Source of the DNA: Humulus lupulus
Taxonomy: Eukaryota > Streptophyta > Magnoliopsida > Rosales > Cannabaceae
Assembly: GCF_963169125.1 (NCBI RefSeq)
Contig: NC_084796.1
Coordinates: forward strand, 86,883,888-86,947,887
Length of the DNA: 64,000 nucleotides
Direction: 5' to 3'
Shown here: one piece after another, positions 43,868-55,700 of the stretch
Numbering within the stretch: position 1 is the first letter of the stretch
How the letters are laid out: each line of letters starts with the position of its first letter
Notes under the pieces: generated by a model
What the model saw: the letters and a program-made list of their open reading frames with translations, nothing else
Databases searched by the model: none
Told to the model about the DNA's origin: nothing
Translations under genes and position numbers: made by a program

Positions 43868-45116
43868 GGCACCCACGCCCAGTGCTAGAAGGATGGGTTC
43901 TCAAAAATGTTGCATGTGTATCTTAGTATGGTAGAGAAGAATCAAAGAGGTTACTTAGATAACCTCCTGAGTAGGTGTAAGTTTTTTTATTATTATTTTC
44001 TATGAGAATCTAATATGTATCGTTGTAGCTAGAACTCTACGAATGAAACTATTTGCAACTTCATGTGTTACTTTTCTTCGCTACGTGGGTGTCAGCCTAA
44101 GTGCCTGCTGAAATAACTTTCACCAAACACTTGGGGGGAAGGACAGGAGGCAAAAACACACAGCTAGCAGGAGGAACCTAAAAAGGGCTCCTAAAAAGGA
44201 CCCCCCAGCAGAGGATCCTAGAAAGGACCCCTTGCCCTCCTAAAACGGAGGATCCTAAAAAGGACCCCTTGCCCTCCTAAAAAGGAGGCTCCTAAAGGGG
44301 ACCCTCTACCAAGAGGATCCTAAAGGCAACCCCCTATCAGGAGGACCCTATGCACTAGGAGGATCCTAAAAAGGGCCCTCCATCAGGAGGAAGTGGCCCG
44401 TGAAAATAAAGCAAGCAACGAGCAGGAGGACTCAAAAGGGACCATGACCCTAAAAAAGGACCCTTTAACGGGGGATCCCAGAGGGACCCCCTATACCAGG
44501 GCCTTAAACGAAGTTCTTACAAGGCATCCCCTGGGATCACAAGGATTAGCTACCCTTGTGAACACCAAGGAGCCCATAGGGACTTACAAAAAAAAAAGAT
44601 GGTAACGACAATAATAAGTCTAGAGCGGCCACTAAGCCGTCTAGCCAAAAAGGGTCCTAAAAGAGACCCTTGCAAAAATAGTACTATGAATAACGACGAG
44701 AAGGATGCTTCTCGCAAAGAAATAATAAGCGCGCGCAAGAATATATAAAAGGATAGCTAGGACCCAAGGGGTCAAAATGTCCTTATAAAAGTAATCAAGA
44801 GGCACCAAAAGAGGTCCCAGTGAACCCTTTCACATGGGCTCCAAAGGACCTCCAGCCTGGAAAATAAAAGAGGGGAACCAACCAAACCCCACCATGCAGG
44901 CTCAAAAGGACCTCAAATGTAGTAGAATAAAAGATAAATAGCAACACATGTATATATACATTGAAAAAGAAAGTTTTGAAGACAGTACAAGAGCTACCAA
45001 AGAAAAGTAGTAATGACAGTCATATTACAAAGGCCCAAAATACAAAAAAAAAAGTAAGAGAGCGTACACCCATGGAGGGATAGCTGGCAAATGTTATGAA
45101 ATAACTACTTCAGGGC
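43868..45116 (+). other. Post-pol spacer of element B
   Basis: No credible gene. From about 44160 to 44480 it is a degenerate tandem array built on AGGATCCTAAAAAGGACCCC and its inverted form, so it can fold on itself. From 44480 to 45060 it is the reverse-complement homologue of 1067-1915 in element A. The antisense gene ends just beyond, at 45117. Confidence 0.6.
44160..44480. repeat. Degenerate array of GGATCCTAAAAAGGACCCC units
   Basis: About ten units of roughly 25-45 bp. Many contain AGGATCCT, GGATCCTAAAA and GGACCCC side by side. GGATCC is its own reverse complement and AGGA/TCCT segments pair, so each unit is potentially a small hairpin. Confidence 0.7.
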
Positions 45117-47563
45117 CTCCTACCGCGGGCACTCAACATGGCCGCTCGAGCGACGGTGTGCTCGCCGAAAGAAGAGAAATCGAAATTAGGATCCTGCCTC
45201 CACACGTTGTAAAGGGCACGGTCTATGGACCTGTGCTCGGTGGTAGTCTTCTCCGCCTCCAAGGAAGCATTTCTCTCCTGCAACGTCTGGAGTTAGGCCC
45301 TGATAGCCTCGACTTCGGCCTCCAACTGGGTAACTCTCTGCTGCGACGCGGCCGCAATGGCCTTGGCCCCCTGGAGTTCACTCTCCAAGCTGGTAACTTG
45401 GCCCTGTAGCTCCTTGGCCTGGGCAACCACTTTCTTCCTCTTTAGCAACGAGTTGGAAAGTTTGGTCCGAACCCTTAACAACTTAGCCTTGGTTTCATTG
45501 AGCTCCCTCTCAAGCTCCTGAGCCCGTGCTGCACGACGGTCCCTCTCGGCGCACGACGCGGAAAGATTGCCAGCCGAGTCGGCAAACCGCAGAGCCACTG
45601 TATAGGCATGCACAAGAAAGTTAACAACAACAACAATAAGTGACAAAAATATATATATATGCATAAACACCTATACATAATAGGGCCGACGAGAGGTGCG
45701 GGAACTCACCCAAGTCATGGTGCGCCTTAGGTTCTCCCCAAGGTCCGACTAAGTCACATTCCTAAGGCCATTCCAGTCGGATACGGGGAGGCTCAAGGCA
45801 AGTTGGGTGTATCGCTATCCGTAAGACGTTGCCATTCGAGCCACCCAGGGCTCCCCATCCGCACCAGGGGCGCCTGGCTGGATGAGGACAGATGACCCGC
45901 TCGCCGAAGCGAGAGGGGGCGCGGTGAAAATGGAAAACTGAGGCTCTGGTAGATCAGAGGGAGGCTCCGCAAGGTCGGCGTAGTAAGCCCCCGATGGTCC
46001 AGGATCAAGAGGAGCCTGAGGGAAGGCATCGTAGCCCTCAGGGTCAGGGGAAACATAACACCCCGGTGCGACATGCTGGTCTCGAGGTTGGAAGGCCATG
46101 TCCTGGTCATAGGAGTCATAAGGGGGGCATCCCCCGGGGGACAAGGATCGTTGGTGAGGTCCCCCGCGTTCAAGGGGGGCTTCCCACGACTCCTCCTCAG
46201 CCTCACCATCGCCTGGGAAAGGCTCAGCCGACGCAGCCATTGTCTTCTTAGACCCAGAAATCGACCACAGGAACTTGGGGTCCGAGACCGGGGACAACTG
46301 GTGGAGGTTAAGGTTTTCAATGGTGAATAAGAATGCCGCCCTCTTCATGGAAGGGTCAGCATTAATGAGGTCCTTCACGGCGTTCGCCTCCGACCCAACA
46401 ACTGAGGGAACAACAAATTGCTCTGCATGATCCACGCCATTGTCAATGCAAACATAAGTACAAAACAGTAAGTTCTAACAAGAAGAAAAGGAGGACCAGG
46501 GTACTTACTGGGGGTGGTGCGGAAGTGTTCACGGACAGAGAGAGGGCCCTCTACGAAGAAAAATTCTTGTTTCCAAGACCCCGTATTGGACTCTGAGCCC
46601 TCTATCAAGGGGAGCTCGTTATTGGCCTTTTGCAAGTAGTAGAAGCCCTTGGACTTGGGAGAGGCCATGAGGTTGTACAGGAAGTGCACCTCCTGCGCCG
46701 TAGGAGCACGTTTAGCCAGTTCCTTGAACACCACAAAAAGGCAGCTCAGGGTCAACCAACTATTGGGTGACACCTGAAGGGGGGTCAGGTCAAAATAGTT
46801 AAGGACCGCTACGAAAAACGGGTGCAAGGGGATGGTGCCACCCGCCTTCAAAATGTGCTCGCTCAAAGCCACAAGGCCAGCCCTAGGGCGGTCAGCCCGG
46901 CAGGTCTCTAGAGGAGCGTATAAGGCGTATTCTGGGGGACCACGATAGTGCTTCACAATTTCTTTCAATTTATTCTCGAACACATGCGACACCAGCTCAG
47001 ACGCCAGTAAAGGAGCGTCGTCCTGCTCCTGGATAGATACCTGTCGACGTGCCCTCGGCATATCTGCAAAATCAAAAGAAAAATGTGAGGAAGAGACAGA
47101 ACACTTGACCCTCCATTTTTTTCTTCCTAGCAAGAGTCTTCCATCGAGGGAGCGACCACGGAAGCGCTGAGCTAGGAAAAACTGAGACTAGGGGCTGAGG
47201 AGAAGCGGGGGCAGCCCCATGACAGTCATCAGGCAAGGATGGGCTGGAAGGCTCGGGCGGAAGGTGTCCCTCCATAAACTCCAACTCCCTCTACAATTCT
47301 AAAAGAGTCATCCTAAGGCTCGCCACATGGTCACTAAGGTCTGGGGGGAAAGGTGCTCCGTCTCCTCTTGACACCGAGTCAATTTTTCTCTCCACCACCC
47401 AAATTTTATGCCTAAGTTCATCCATGTACTCGAGGTGACGGATACGGGCCTGCCTTAAGGAGTCATAGTCCTGGCAGGGGTTTTCCTCAGGGGACTCTGA
47501 GTCTGAGGACAGGTCAATAAATTCAACCCCCGGAGGTATGTCGGACGGGCCGTCACTGGCCAT
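45117..47563 (-). CDS. Antisense accessory gene of element B, multi-exon, damaged
   Basis: Minus strand. The upstream part starts MASDGPSDIPPGVEFIDLSS at 47563 and has a stop at 47291. A main start is at 47061 (MPRARRQVSIQEQDDAPLLA), after an acceptor TTTTGCAG. Residues about 30-180 carry the 'putative gypsy type transposon' domain: EYALYAPLETCRADRPRAGL, then TIPLHPFFVAVLNYF and NSWLTLSCLFVVFKELA. An intron is likely at about 46501 to 46429, then a P/G-rich acidic segment (46320-45820), an intron near 45720-45600 and a coiled coil (45600-45150). It ends with DPNFDFSSFGEH and a stop near 45117. Exon joins are approximate. Homologous to the remnant at 1-1066 and, more distantly, to the genes in C and E. 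Confidence 0.65.
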
Positions 47564-48150
47564 GAGACCTCGTCGTTCACATATAAATGAGGGGATGGCT
47601 ACAAAACACAAAGGAATAGGCTTAATATCTCTTGATGCAAACGCCCTAAATGGCCCACTACAGGGTATAAAAAAGAGGGGCATGCATATGGTCAAACTTA
47701 CTACAAGCTCAGGCCAAGGTACCCCATCTTGAGTAATGCTAATTTGGACCCAATGAACGTGAGGGAAAAAAGAAAATATACCTTAAGTAGATAAGATGGA
47801 GTGTTGTCGAGGTCGAAAGGAGGTCGAGGGCCAAAAGCACCAAAAGGTTGAATTTACGCGTCTGCAAAAATAGACCAAAAGGATGTGTTAGCCTTCAAAT
47901 AGATACCCCAAGAAATTAGCTCATATGTAAAAAAAAATGAAAAATGAAATGAAAAAATAAAATAAAATAAAGAAAACTATGGCAAAAGTGGAGTTGTAAG
48001 GGATTGAACCCCTTACCTCTTGAAAGAGGAAGGATTCTCCAAACCACTAAGCCAAGGAAGTAAGGTGAAAATAATAGGCCATGCATGAAGGCCTATTTAT
48101 AATAATTAAGGAGAATAGTCTACAAGAGCACCTAAAGGTCCTCTCCTAGA
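47564..48150 (-). promoter_or_regulatory. Putative promoter and leader of the antisense gene of B
   Basis: A TATA box TATAAATA on the minus strand at 48101-48094 lies close to the 3' LTR. A leader follows with a tRNA-like segment (47994-48062) and a possible acceptor TCTATTTTTGCAG ending near 47876. The position relative to the 3' LTR is the same as for the TATA boxes in C and E. No other coding region. Confidence 0.5.
47994..48062 (-). ncRNA. tRNA-like segment with pol III A and B boxes
   Basis: On the minus strand: an A box TGGCTTAGTGG (48054-48044), an anticodon-like hairpin CCTCT-TTCA-AGAGG, and a T-arm-like hairpin GTAAGGG-GTTCAAT-CCCTTAC (7-bp stem, 48016-47996) containing a B box GGTTCAATCC. 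The acceptor arms do not pair, so it is not a functional tRNA by sequence. It could be a tRNA relic or an internal pol III promoter. Confidence 0.45.
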
Positions 48151-48162
48151 CTGGGGGGCAAG
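48151..48162 (+). promoter_or_regulatory. Polypurine tract of element B
   Basis: CTGGGGGGCAAG abuts the 3' LTR start TGTGGACG at 48163. Confidence 0.85.
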
Positions 48163-49617
48163 TGTGGACGCTCAATATTCCACGCCCATAAAAGAACCAA
48201 GACGTGTGCTAAGGTCTCTTAAAGGCCTAAATGCATGCTTGAGCCACGAGACGCTCGAGCCACCACCCTCTTGGAACGGCCTTGCGTGCCTAAGACTGTG
48301 CCCCATGAGATGACCTCGCGTGCCCAGGCTCACGCCCCAGCGCCCGTGGCCTCGCGTCTAAGTCCGCGTGGCCTCGTCCGAGTTTCCTGAGCCTCGCTCC
48401 CCAACAGGCGTTCGGCCTCGCGCAGCCTCGCCCGAAGCACCCTCGGCCTCTCGCCCCAGCGCCGTGGCCTCGCGTCCGAGCGCATGTGGCTTTGCCCGAG
48501 TATCCTCGGCCTCGCGCCCCAGCAGGCGTTCGGCCTCGCGCAGCCTCGCCCGAAGCACCCTCGACCTCGCGCCCCGGTGCCGTGGCCTCGCGTCCGAGCG
48601 CGTGCGGCTTCGCCCAAGTATCCTCGGCCTTGCGCCCCAGCAGGCGTTCGGCCTCGCACCCCGAGCGAACCACGCCATCATGTGGCCACGCGAGGGGGAA
48701 GGGCCTCGTGAAGGGAACTCGTGAGCAGCTAGGAAGCCACGCCATCATGTGGCCACGCGGGGGAGGCCTCGCGAAGAGGACTCGTGAGAAGCTTGGGAGC
48801 CACGCCATCGGGGGGCCATGCGAGGAAGGCCACGCGTTAGGAGAGTCCCGCCACCAAGGGGCTCGCGAGGGAGGCATCTCGCCTCGCACCCTTAGACATC
48901 TGGTGAGGCCGCGTGCTTATCACCTATGCCCGTGGGTGGCCTCGGAGTGCTTTAAGCATCTCGTGCCAAGGACCCGAGAGCCCCACCTCACATCACGACC
49001 ATTACATACACCAAGTGTCCCATTCCCTATACCTTGAGATCCCAATGCTTAGAGGCTCCGGTACTAGTCGAATGGAACATACTGGTACGATCTAGTACTG
49101 GGTATGGCCGTTAAGACCCTATATGTCGAGTACGGACACCCGTACCAGTGGGGTAGTGGGAATGCTAGGATAAGAGTTATGGCCCGTACGTCTACGGCCA
49201 GGAGTCAGAGTCGACACCACTACCACCTGCGCCACTATGTCTGTAACCACTCCTCTGACATGGGTACGGACAAGTAGTGGAGACATCCTCCTAACGCCTG
49301 CCCCTGTACTGGACGCACGACCACAACCGCTGAAACCACTCTCCTGACAGAGTACTTATGTACCACTTGGTCTCCTGGACGACCATGTACCCAGGGCCAT
49401 TAGAGCCTATTATAAAATGAACTCTAACTCCACCTGAAAGGGGGTTGGAAAATTTACTGTAGCAAGTGCTTGAGAGTGAATGAAATATTGATTTCTCCAT
49501 TGTTGTTCTGTCATTGTTCTTGAGTTATTACTTAAGTTTCTACAACTTTTTTATTGGCTATCTTTACTTGATAATTTTTTCCAACTCAACTCAGTTGACG
49601 AGTTCTCACCGTCAACA
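48163..49617 (+). mobile_element. 3' LTR of element B, 1455 bp
   Basis: Matches the 5' LTR throughout, with scattered substitutions and one repeat-unit length difference. Two 117-bp CpG-rich units start at about 48415 and 48532. TATA at about 49411-49420. Ends CACCGTCAACA followed by the target duplication GTATG. Confidence 0.93.
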
Positions 49618-49818
49618 GTATGTATTTTGTATGTTTACTGTTTGTATAAATGGGTTTTTTTTTCTAGGTTATTTGTCTACCTCAATGAGTTTCGATGAAA
49701 CTCGACATGCCTCGATGGTCCTCGATGTACCTCAACATGCCTCAATGTAGATTAAGAATGGAACACCTCGATTAGCCTCGATTGTCCTCGATGGACCACG
49801 ATAGGGACCCGTACTATC
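49618..49818. other. Short host spacer between elements B and D
   Basis: About 200 bp with no coding. At 49675-49800 there is a degenerate series of CCTCGATG/CCTCAACATG octamers (CTCGATGAAACTCGACATG and similar). The recognisable D LTR begins at about 49819. Confidence 0.5.
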
Positions 49819-52261
49819 CCTAATGAGGTTTAATGGTTTGATTAGTAGGCGGGGTGGGTTATAATTGATTTATTATGCCATTAAATGATTATATGCATGT
49901 TTATGTGAATTATATTATTATATGATGATAAATGCATGCATGTGGGTCCACATTTCATTATAAGGGAAATTTGGTAATTTGGCCCGTTGAGGGCATAATT
50001 GTATATTTTCATGCATGTTGGTGAATTATTGATGAGGCCACATTATAATGTGGATTTGTTCAAGTTGTTCGGCATGAGACGATCTTTTAATGCAAGTTAG
50101 CGGTTTGGTCATAACGAGGTTAATTTCGAGGCTCGGGGTGAGTCTCGGAGTAATTTGGTGATTAGATCATTACCGGGAATTAAAGGGTAATGAGATGTGA
50201 TTTATTAGTATTTGAGAATAACGGGAATTAGAGGGCGTTAATTATGATTAACGAGATAGAGGAGAAATGACGATTTTTCCCTTGGTGGCTGTTAAGGGTT
50301 TTATTTAAGCTTGGGGGTATTTTGGTCTTTTGACCTTAAGGATAGATATAAACCATTGAAGCTGTAGAAAGCTTAAGAAAACAGAGTTTCTTTCTTTCTT
50401 CTCCCGTTCATCTTTTTTCCATCTTTTCTCTTTGAATTTTTGAGCTCCATTTGAGGAATCAAGCTAGGGAATTAAGCCTTGAGGGTCTAGGGTTGTGTTC
50501 CACCATTGAAGGGGGTTCTATACTAAGCTTGAGGTAAGATTTTCGCCATAGAAACTCTGGTTCTTGCTCTGTTTTCCTTTTGATGTTCAGTTGGGATTTT
50601 GATTTGGATAGTGAGAAGTGATGGGAGTTTTGGCAATGATTGATTGGGTTATGATGCCTAGGACTTGTAGAGTGGATATTTGGGCTCATTTGGGAGTTTG
50701 AATGAAGTTTGGGATCAATACTTGAAGGTTGAAAATGGAGAAGTCAAAGGAGGGAAAAACCAAGGCTGAAAACCCTGGTTGTAGCGCTACAGCGCCCAGG
50801 TATGGGCACTACAACGCTATCCAGGGATATCCATCCATGCTTGTAGTGCTATGGCGCTAGGGGGGCAGCGCTACCCTATTTTTCCTGGTTCCTATTTTGG
50901 GCACTTTTGAGGGTTTTTGGCTCGGAGTTTCAATTCTTAAGGCTTGGGATCGAATCTACTAACCGTTTGGGTACGATTCGAGGTCCCGGGAGTGAGGTTT
51001 AGATCATGAACGTTTTATTGTTGATTTTCATTGATGGAAGTTATATTTGGTTATGACTAGGTGACCGCTAAGGAATCAAATGATCGATCATTCTCAAGGG
51101 TCGTGCTTTTATTATTTCTCGCTCGAACCAGAGGTAAGAAAATTGCACCCAGTATGTGACATGCATGGTTATTCATGAGGCATGTTGAGTGCTCTATATG
51201 TGGACATTTATTGCATATGAAATTCTTAGCAATCTTGCTTATCTGTGAATGGCACTGACCTATGAGTCAAGAATTGGCAATAGTGTCAGTATTGATTGTG
51301 AAGCTGTGACTCTATAGTCAAGTTAGGCAGTAGTACTGAGCACCGGTCGTATGGTATTGGCTTATGAGTCAAGAATGGTATTAGCGTGTTTAACGCAAGT
51401 CGAAAAGATTAGATCTAATCAACATAAGCATTATCGTCATAAGCATGAAATGCTTGACCGATCTTAAGTTCGATGAAAAAAAAGCGCTTGTCTAGTCTAA
51501 TGGCTAGTTACTTAGAGTCGGAGCCAGAAAGCCTAGGTGATTGCATTGTCACACGGCTATGGGTGCGAAGCCCAAGTTCGTGACTCACACATGAGTCACT
51601 TATCAGATTCAAGTTTGTGACTCTATGGTCATTCATCTGGTTTAAGTTTGTGACTTACTCATCACTCACCATCTGATTAGGGCTACACGCCCTAGCATGA
51701 TTATTAGAATCTCAATATTATCTGATTAGGGCTACAAGCCCCAACATGGTTACTAGAGTCTTGAAGTGATATTCACTTATCTGTTTAGAGCTATAAGCCC
51801 AGTATGATTATCATAATCATCAATTGATATTGAATACATGCAGTAATGAGTTTTCCTACTGAACCTTGGCTCACGGGTGCTATGTGGTAAAGAAAAGCTC
51901 ACCCAACCTTGAATGGAGAGCTTATATGGCGATGTGTACATATGCGGCCGCTTGACCACCACGGGCAAGGTGTTTCTCAGAGGAACTAGGGGTTAACCCT
52001 ATATTTTGCCGCTTAGGTCAACAGGTTGTAATTTTTACACTGTAATGACCATTTTGAATTGTAAATAACTTGCAAACGCTTTTATGGGCCCATGTACAGT
52101 TTTATGTTTTAAATAAAATATATCATTTCCTTTTGATCGAGATTTTCACCTTAGCCTATTAATAACACCTAGATGCATGTTTATAACCAAATGACTCGGT
52201 TAGCGAGTTAAGCATGGTTTAAAGCTCACAGTAATGGTCTTGGAGTAACCAGGGCGTTACA
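49819..52261 (+). mobile_element. 5' LTR of element D
   Basis: Ends AGGGCGTTACA at 52261. It aligns with the 3' LTR (59642 on) and the solo copies from ATCCCTAATGAGG onward. The terminal TGTAATGCCCC is not recognisable here (the sequence reads GGGACCCGTACT instead), so about 16 bp at the outer edge are lost or mutated. GC-rich island at about 50776-50872. Confidence 0.8.
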
Positions 52262-52264
52262 ACT

Positions 52265-52275
52265 TGGTATCAGAG
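52265..52275 (+). promoter_or_regulatory. Initiator-Met tRNA primer binding site of element D
   Basis: TGGTATCAGAG lies three bases after the 5' LTR, the standard site complementary to the 3' end of plant initiator tRNA-Met (the next base is T instead of C). Confidence 0.9.
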
Positions 52276-52704
52276 TGTGCCAAGGTTTAGGGTTCTTGTA
52301 GACTGGCTGGGCATGTACACTCGCCAATGAAGACAAGCTCGACTCATGGTTTGGTAACTATTTATGTAGTTATATATTTAATTGCTTAAATAAAGTATCA
52401 ATTGCTTTACGTGTCTACATGAAATACATTGATAAGGTTGGGCCTTGACTACTGCATCATCAGCAAGAATATGCTTATTAGTACTGATATTGCTAGAACA
52501 TACTTATTAGTATTGTGAATTATTAATTGATACATGTTAAATGCTAAATGCTAAATGCTATGATCATGTATCCATTTGTATATCTGTATAATTGTGGAAT
52601 ATGGGTGATTATTTGTTGATCTTAGATCGTGAGGCGGCAAGAGGTTTAGTTATCACTGCCTAACTAGTCGCATTGACTATTGCAGTAAGGTTTAAGTTGT
52701 AAGA

Positions 52705-55700
52705 ATGATTCCAAGATAGACAGATTCATCAGGTGGCCAGGATGATCAAGGCCAGAATAATAGACTGGGTCAAGAGAATGACCAGAATCTGATTCCACGA
52801 CCAGCTCCTGATAATTGGCAGCAGTTGTTTAATGACTTGCAGGCCAGAGTATTGAGGCAGGAAAAAAAAAATCTGCCTCCTGAGACAACAACAAGTTCTT
52901 GCAAGGAACGTTTTACTCGAGGCACCACCTGTAGCGGTGCCAACAGTTGAGCAGCTGCCTAAGGCTGGAAGCAAATGGGAGCCTCTTTATGAAAGGTTCA
53001 GGAAACAACAACCTCTAGTATTTGAGGGCATTGCAGATACAACTAACGTTGAGCAGTGGATGAGTATGATTACCACCATCCTTGACTTCATGAGGGTGTC
53101 TGGTAATGAAAGGGTGGCCTGTGTCACATTCTTGTTTCGGGAGGATGCCCGAATTTGGTGGGAAGTCATATCCCAAACCAGAAACATCAATGCACTGAGT
53201 TGGGAAGAGTTTCAGACTCTGTTCAACGAAAAGTATTACAATGATGCCATCAGGGCTGCTAAGGCTGAGGGTTTATTAGGTTACTTCAGGGGAGTTTATC
53301 AGTGATTGAATATGCTCTGAAGTTTGATAGATTGGCAAAGTTTGCCATGGAGCTGGTGCCCACTGATGGGACTAGAAGGGAGAGGTTTCTCCAGGGGCTA
53401 CAGCCTAGAGTAGCCCGGGACATTTGTATCACCACTGTGGTTGGAGTTACTACTTATGCATAGGTGGTGGAGAAGGCGCTCACAACTGAGAGCGCAAAGA
53501 AATGGATCTGGCGGGATAATGCAGCCAGAAGAGAGTTGAGGAGGACAGGTGTAATGACCCAAATTTCCTAATAAGGTTTAGGACCTTGATTAGGAGGTCG
53601 AGAGAGTCATAATTGATTTTTTATGCCATTAAATGATTATATGCATGTTTATGTGAATTATATTATTATATGATGATAAATGCATGCATTTGGGTCCACT
53701 TTTAATTATAAGGGCATTTTGGTAATTTGGCCCGCTGAGGGCATAATTGTGTATTTTCATGCATGTTGGTGAATTATGAATACTACCACATGATAATGTG
53801 GATTTGTTCAAGCCATTCGGCATGAGACGATCTTTAAAGACAAGTTATCGGTCTAGTCATAACGGGGTTAATTTCGGGGCTCGAGGTGAGTCTCGGGGTA
53901 ATTTGGTGATTAGAACATTACCGGGAATTAAAGGGTAATGGGATATGATTTATTAGCATTTGAGAATATTGGAAATGACTGGAATTGGAGGGTGCTAATT
54001 ATGATTAACGAGATAGGCGAGAAATGATGATTTTGCCCTTGGTGGCTGTTAAGGGTTTAAAATAGGCTTGGGGCATTTTAGTCTTTTCACCTAAGGATAT
54101 ATATGAACTAAGAAGGCTGTAGAATTGAACTGAAATAGAGCATAGCTCCTTCTTCAGCCGTTCATCATTTTCCCTTCCTTTCTCTTTGAATTTTGAAGCT
54201 CTTTTTGAAGATTCAAGCTAGGGAGTTGAGCCTTGATGATCTAGGGTTATGTTCCACCATTGAAGATGGTGTGATATTGAGCTTGAGGTAAGTTTCTAGC
54301 CATTAGAACTCTAGTTTTGCTCTGTTTTCCTTTTGGTTTTCAGCTTGATTTCTAGTTTGGATAGATGGGAATTAATAGGAGATTTTAGCAAAGTTTGCTT
54401 GGGTTATGATGCCTAGGACATGCAGAGTAGATATTTGGGTTCATTTGGGGGTTTGGATGGAGTTTGGGATCATGTTCTTCAGGTTGGAAATGGAAAACTT
54501 GAAGGAGGAGGAACCAGGGCTATTCCACCCTGGTCCTAGCGCTATAGCGCCCAAGGGAGGACGCTACAGCGCTGTCTAGGGCCAGACTGCCTTGGTTGTA
54601 GTGCTAGGGCGCTAGGGGGGCAGTGTTGTAGTAGTACCCTGCTTTTCCTGATTCATATTTTGGGCACTTTTGAGGGTTTTAGCTCGAGGTTTCAATTCCT
54701 AACGCTCGGGATCAAATCTACTCACCGTTTGGGTACTATTCGGTGTCCCGGGAATGAGGTTTAGGTCAAGAACCTTTTATGGTTGGTTTTCATTGATGGA
54801 GGTTATATTTGGTTATGACTAGGTGACCGCTAAGGAATCAAAGGATTGATCGTTCTCAAGGGTCATTCTTAACGTATTTCTAGCTCGAACCAGAGGTAAG
54901 AAAACTGCACCCAGTATGTGATGCATGTGATGCATGAGAAACATGTGATTAGGGCATGACATGAATGTTAAATATGAGTTTGATCAGAGCTTGAGTCTCT
55001 ACATTTGTGCATGATCATAATTATGCTAGTGATTGTTAAGTAAGCATGTTGAATGCCCTACATTTAGATATTTGACATATGATATATGCTTGGTTGCATT
55101 GCTTACTTATGCATGGCACTGACTCATTAGTCAGAATCAACAATAGTGTCAGTATTAACTGTGAAGCTGTGACTTACTAGTCAAGTTCGACAGTAGTACT
55201 GAGCACTGATCATATGTTATTGGCTTAAGAGTCAAGAATGGTTTTAGCGTGTTTAACGCAAGCCGAAAAGATTAGATCTAATCGACATAAGCATTGAATG
55301 ACTCATCGTGAGCATTAATGCTTGATCAACCTCAAGTTCAATGAAAACTAAAAGCTCTTGTCTAGTCTCATGACTAGTCACTCAGAGCTAGGGCCAGAAG
55401 GCCTAGGGACTGCATCGTCACATGGCTAAGGATGTAGAACCCATGTTAGTGACTCACTCATCAGTCACTCATTTGGTTTGAGTTAGTGACTTGCTCATCA
55501 GTCACTCATCTAAGGGTGCGGAACCCATGTCAGTGACTTACTCCTCAGTCACTCATTTGATTAGGGCTATAAGCCCCAGCATGGTTATCGGAACCTCCAG
55601 TGTTAATCACTCATCTGTTTAGGATTGACTTGATAGTCATCCATACAGGAGGGCATGGCCCACAACCATAATTATTTGGACTTATTTGCATGCTTGAATA

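Larger units (their letters stand above)
24856..49617 (+). mobile_element. Complete Tat-lineage Ty3/gypsy element B, with element C nested inside
   Basis: LTRs at 24856-26339 and 48163-49617 share TGTGGACGCT starts and CACCGTCAACA ends. A perfect target duplication GTATG lies at 24851-24855 and 49618-49622. Primer site, gag, protease, RT, two RNases H and integrase run forward; the integrase end (43698-43867) is separated by element C. Then come a spacer, an antisense gene (minus) and a purine tract CTGGGGGGCAAG (48151-48162). Without C the element is about 13.1 kb. Coding defects are a stop at 26992, a frameshift near 28395 and a frameshift in integrase near 31610-31740, so it is non-autonomous now. 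Confidence 0.93.

Noticed and set aside
48290..48889. 199-residue minus-strand and overlapping plus-strand frames in the B 3' LTR
   Set aside because: The same repeat artefact as in the 5' LTR. No motif, no frame preference.
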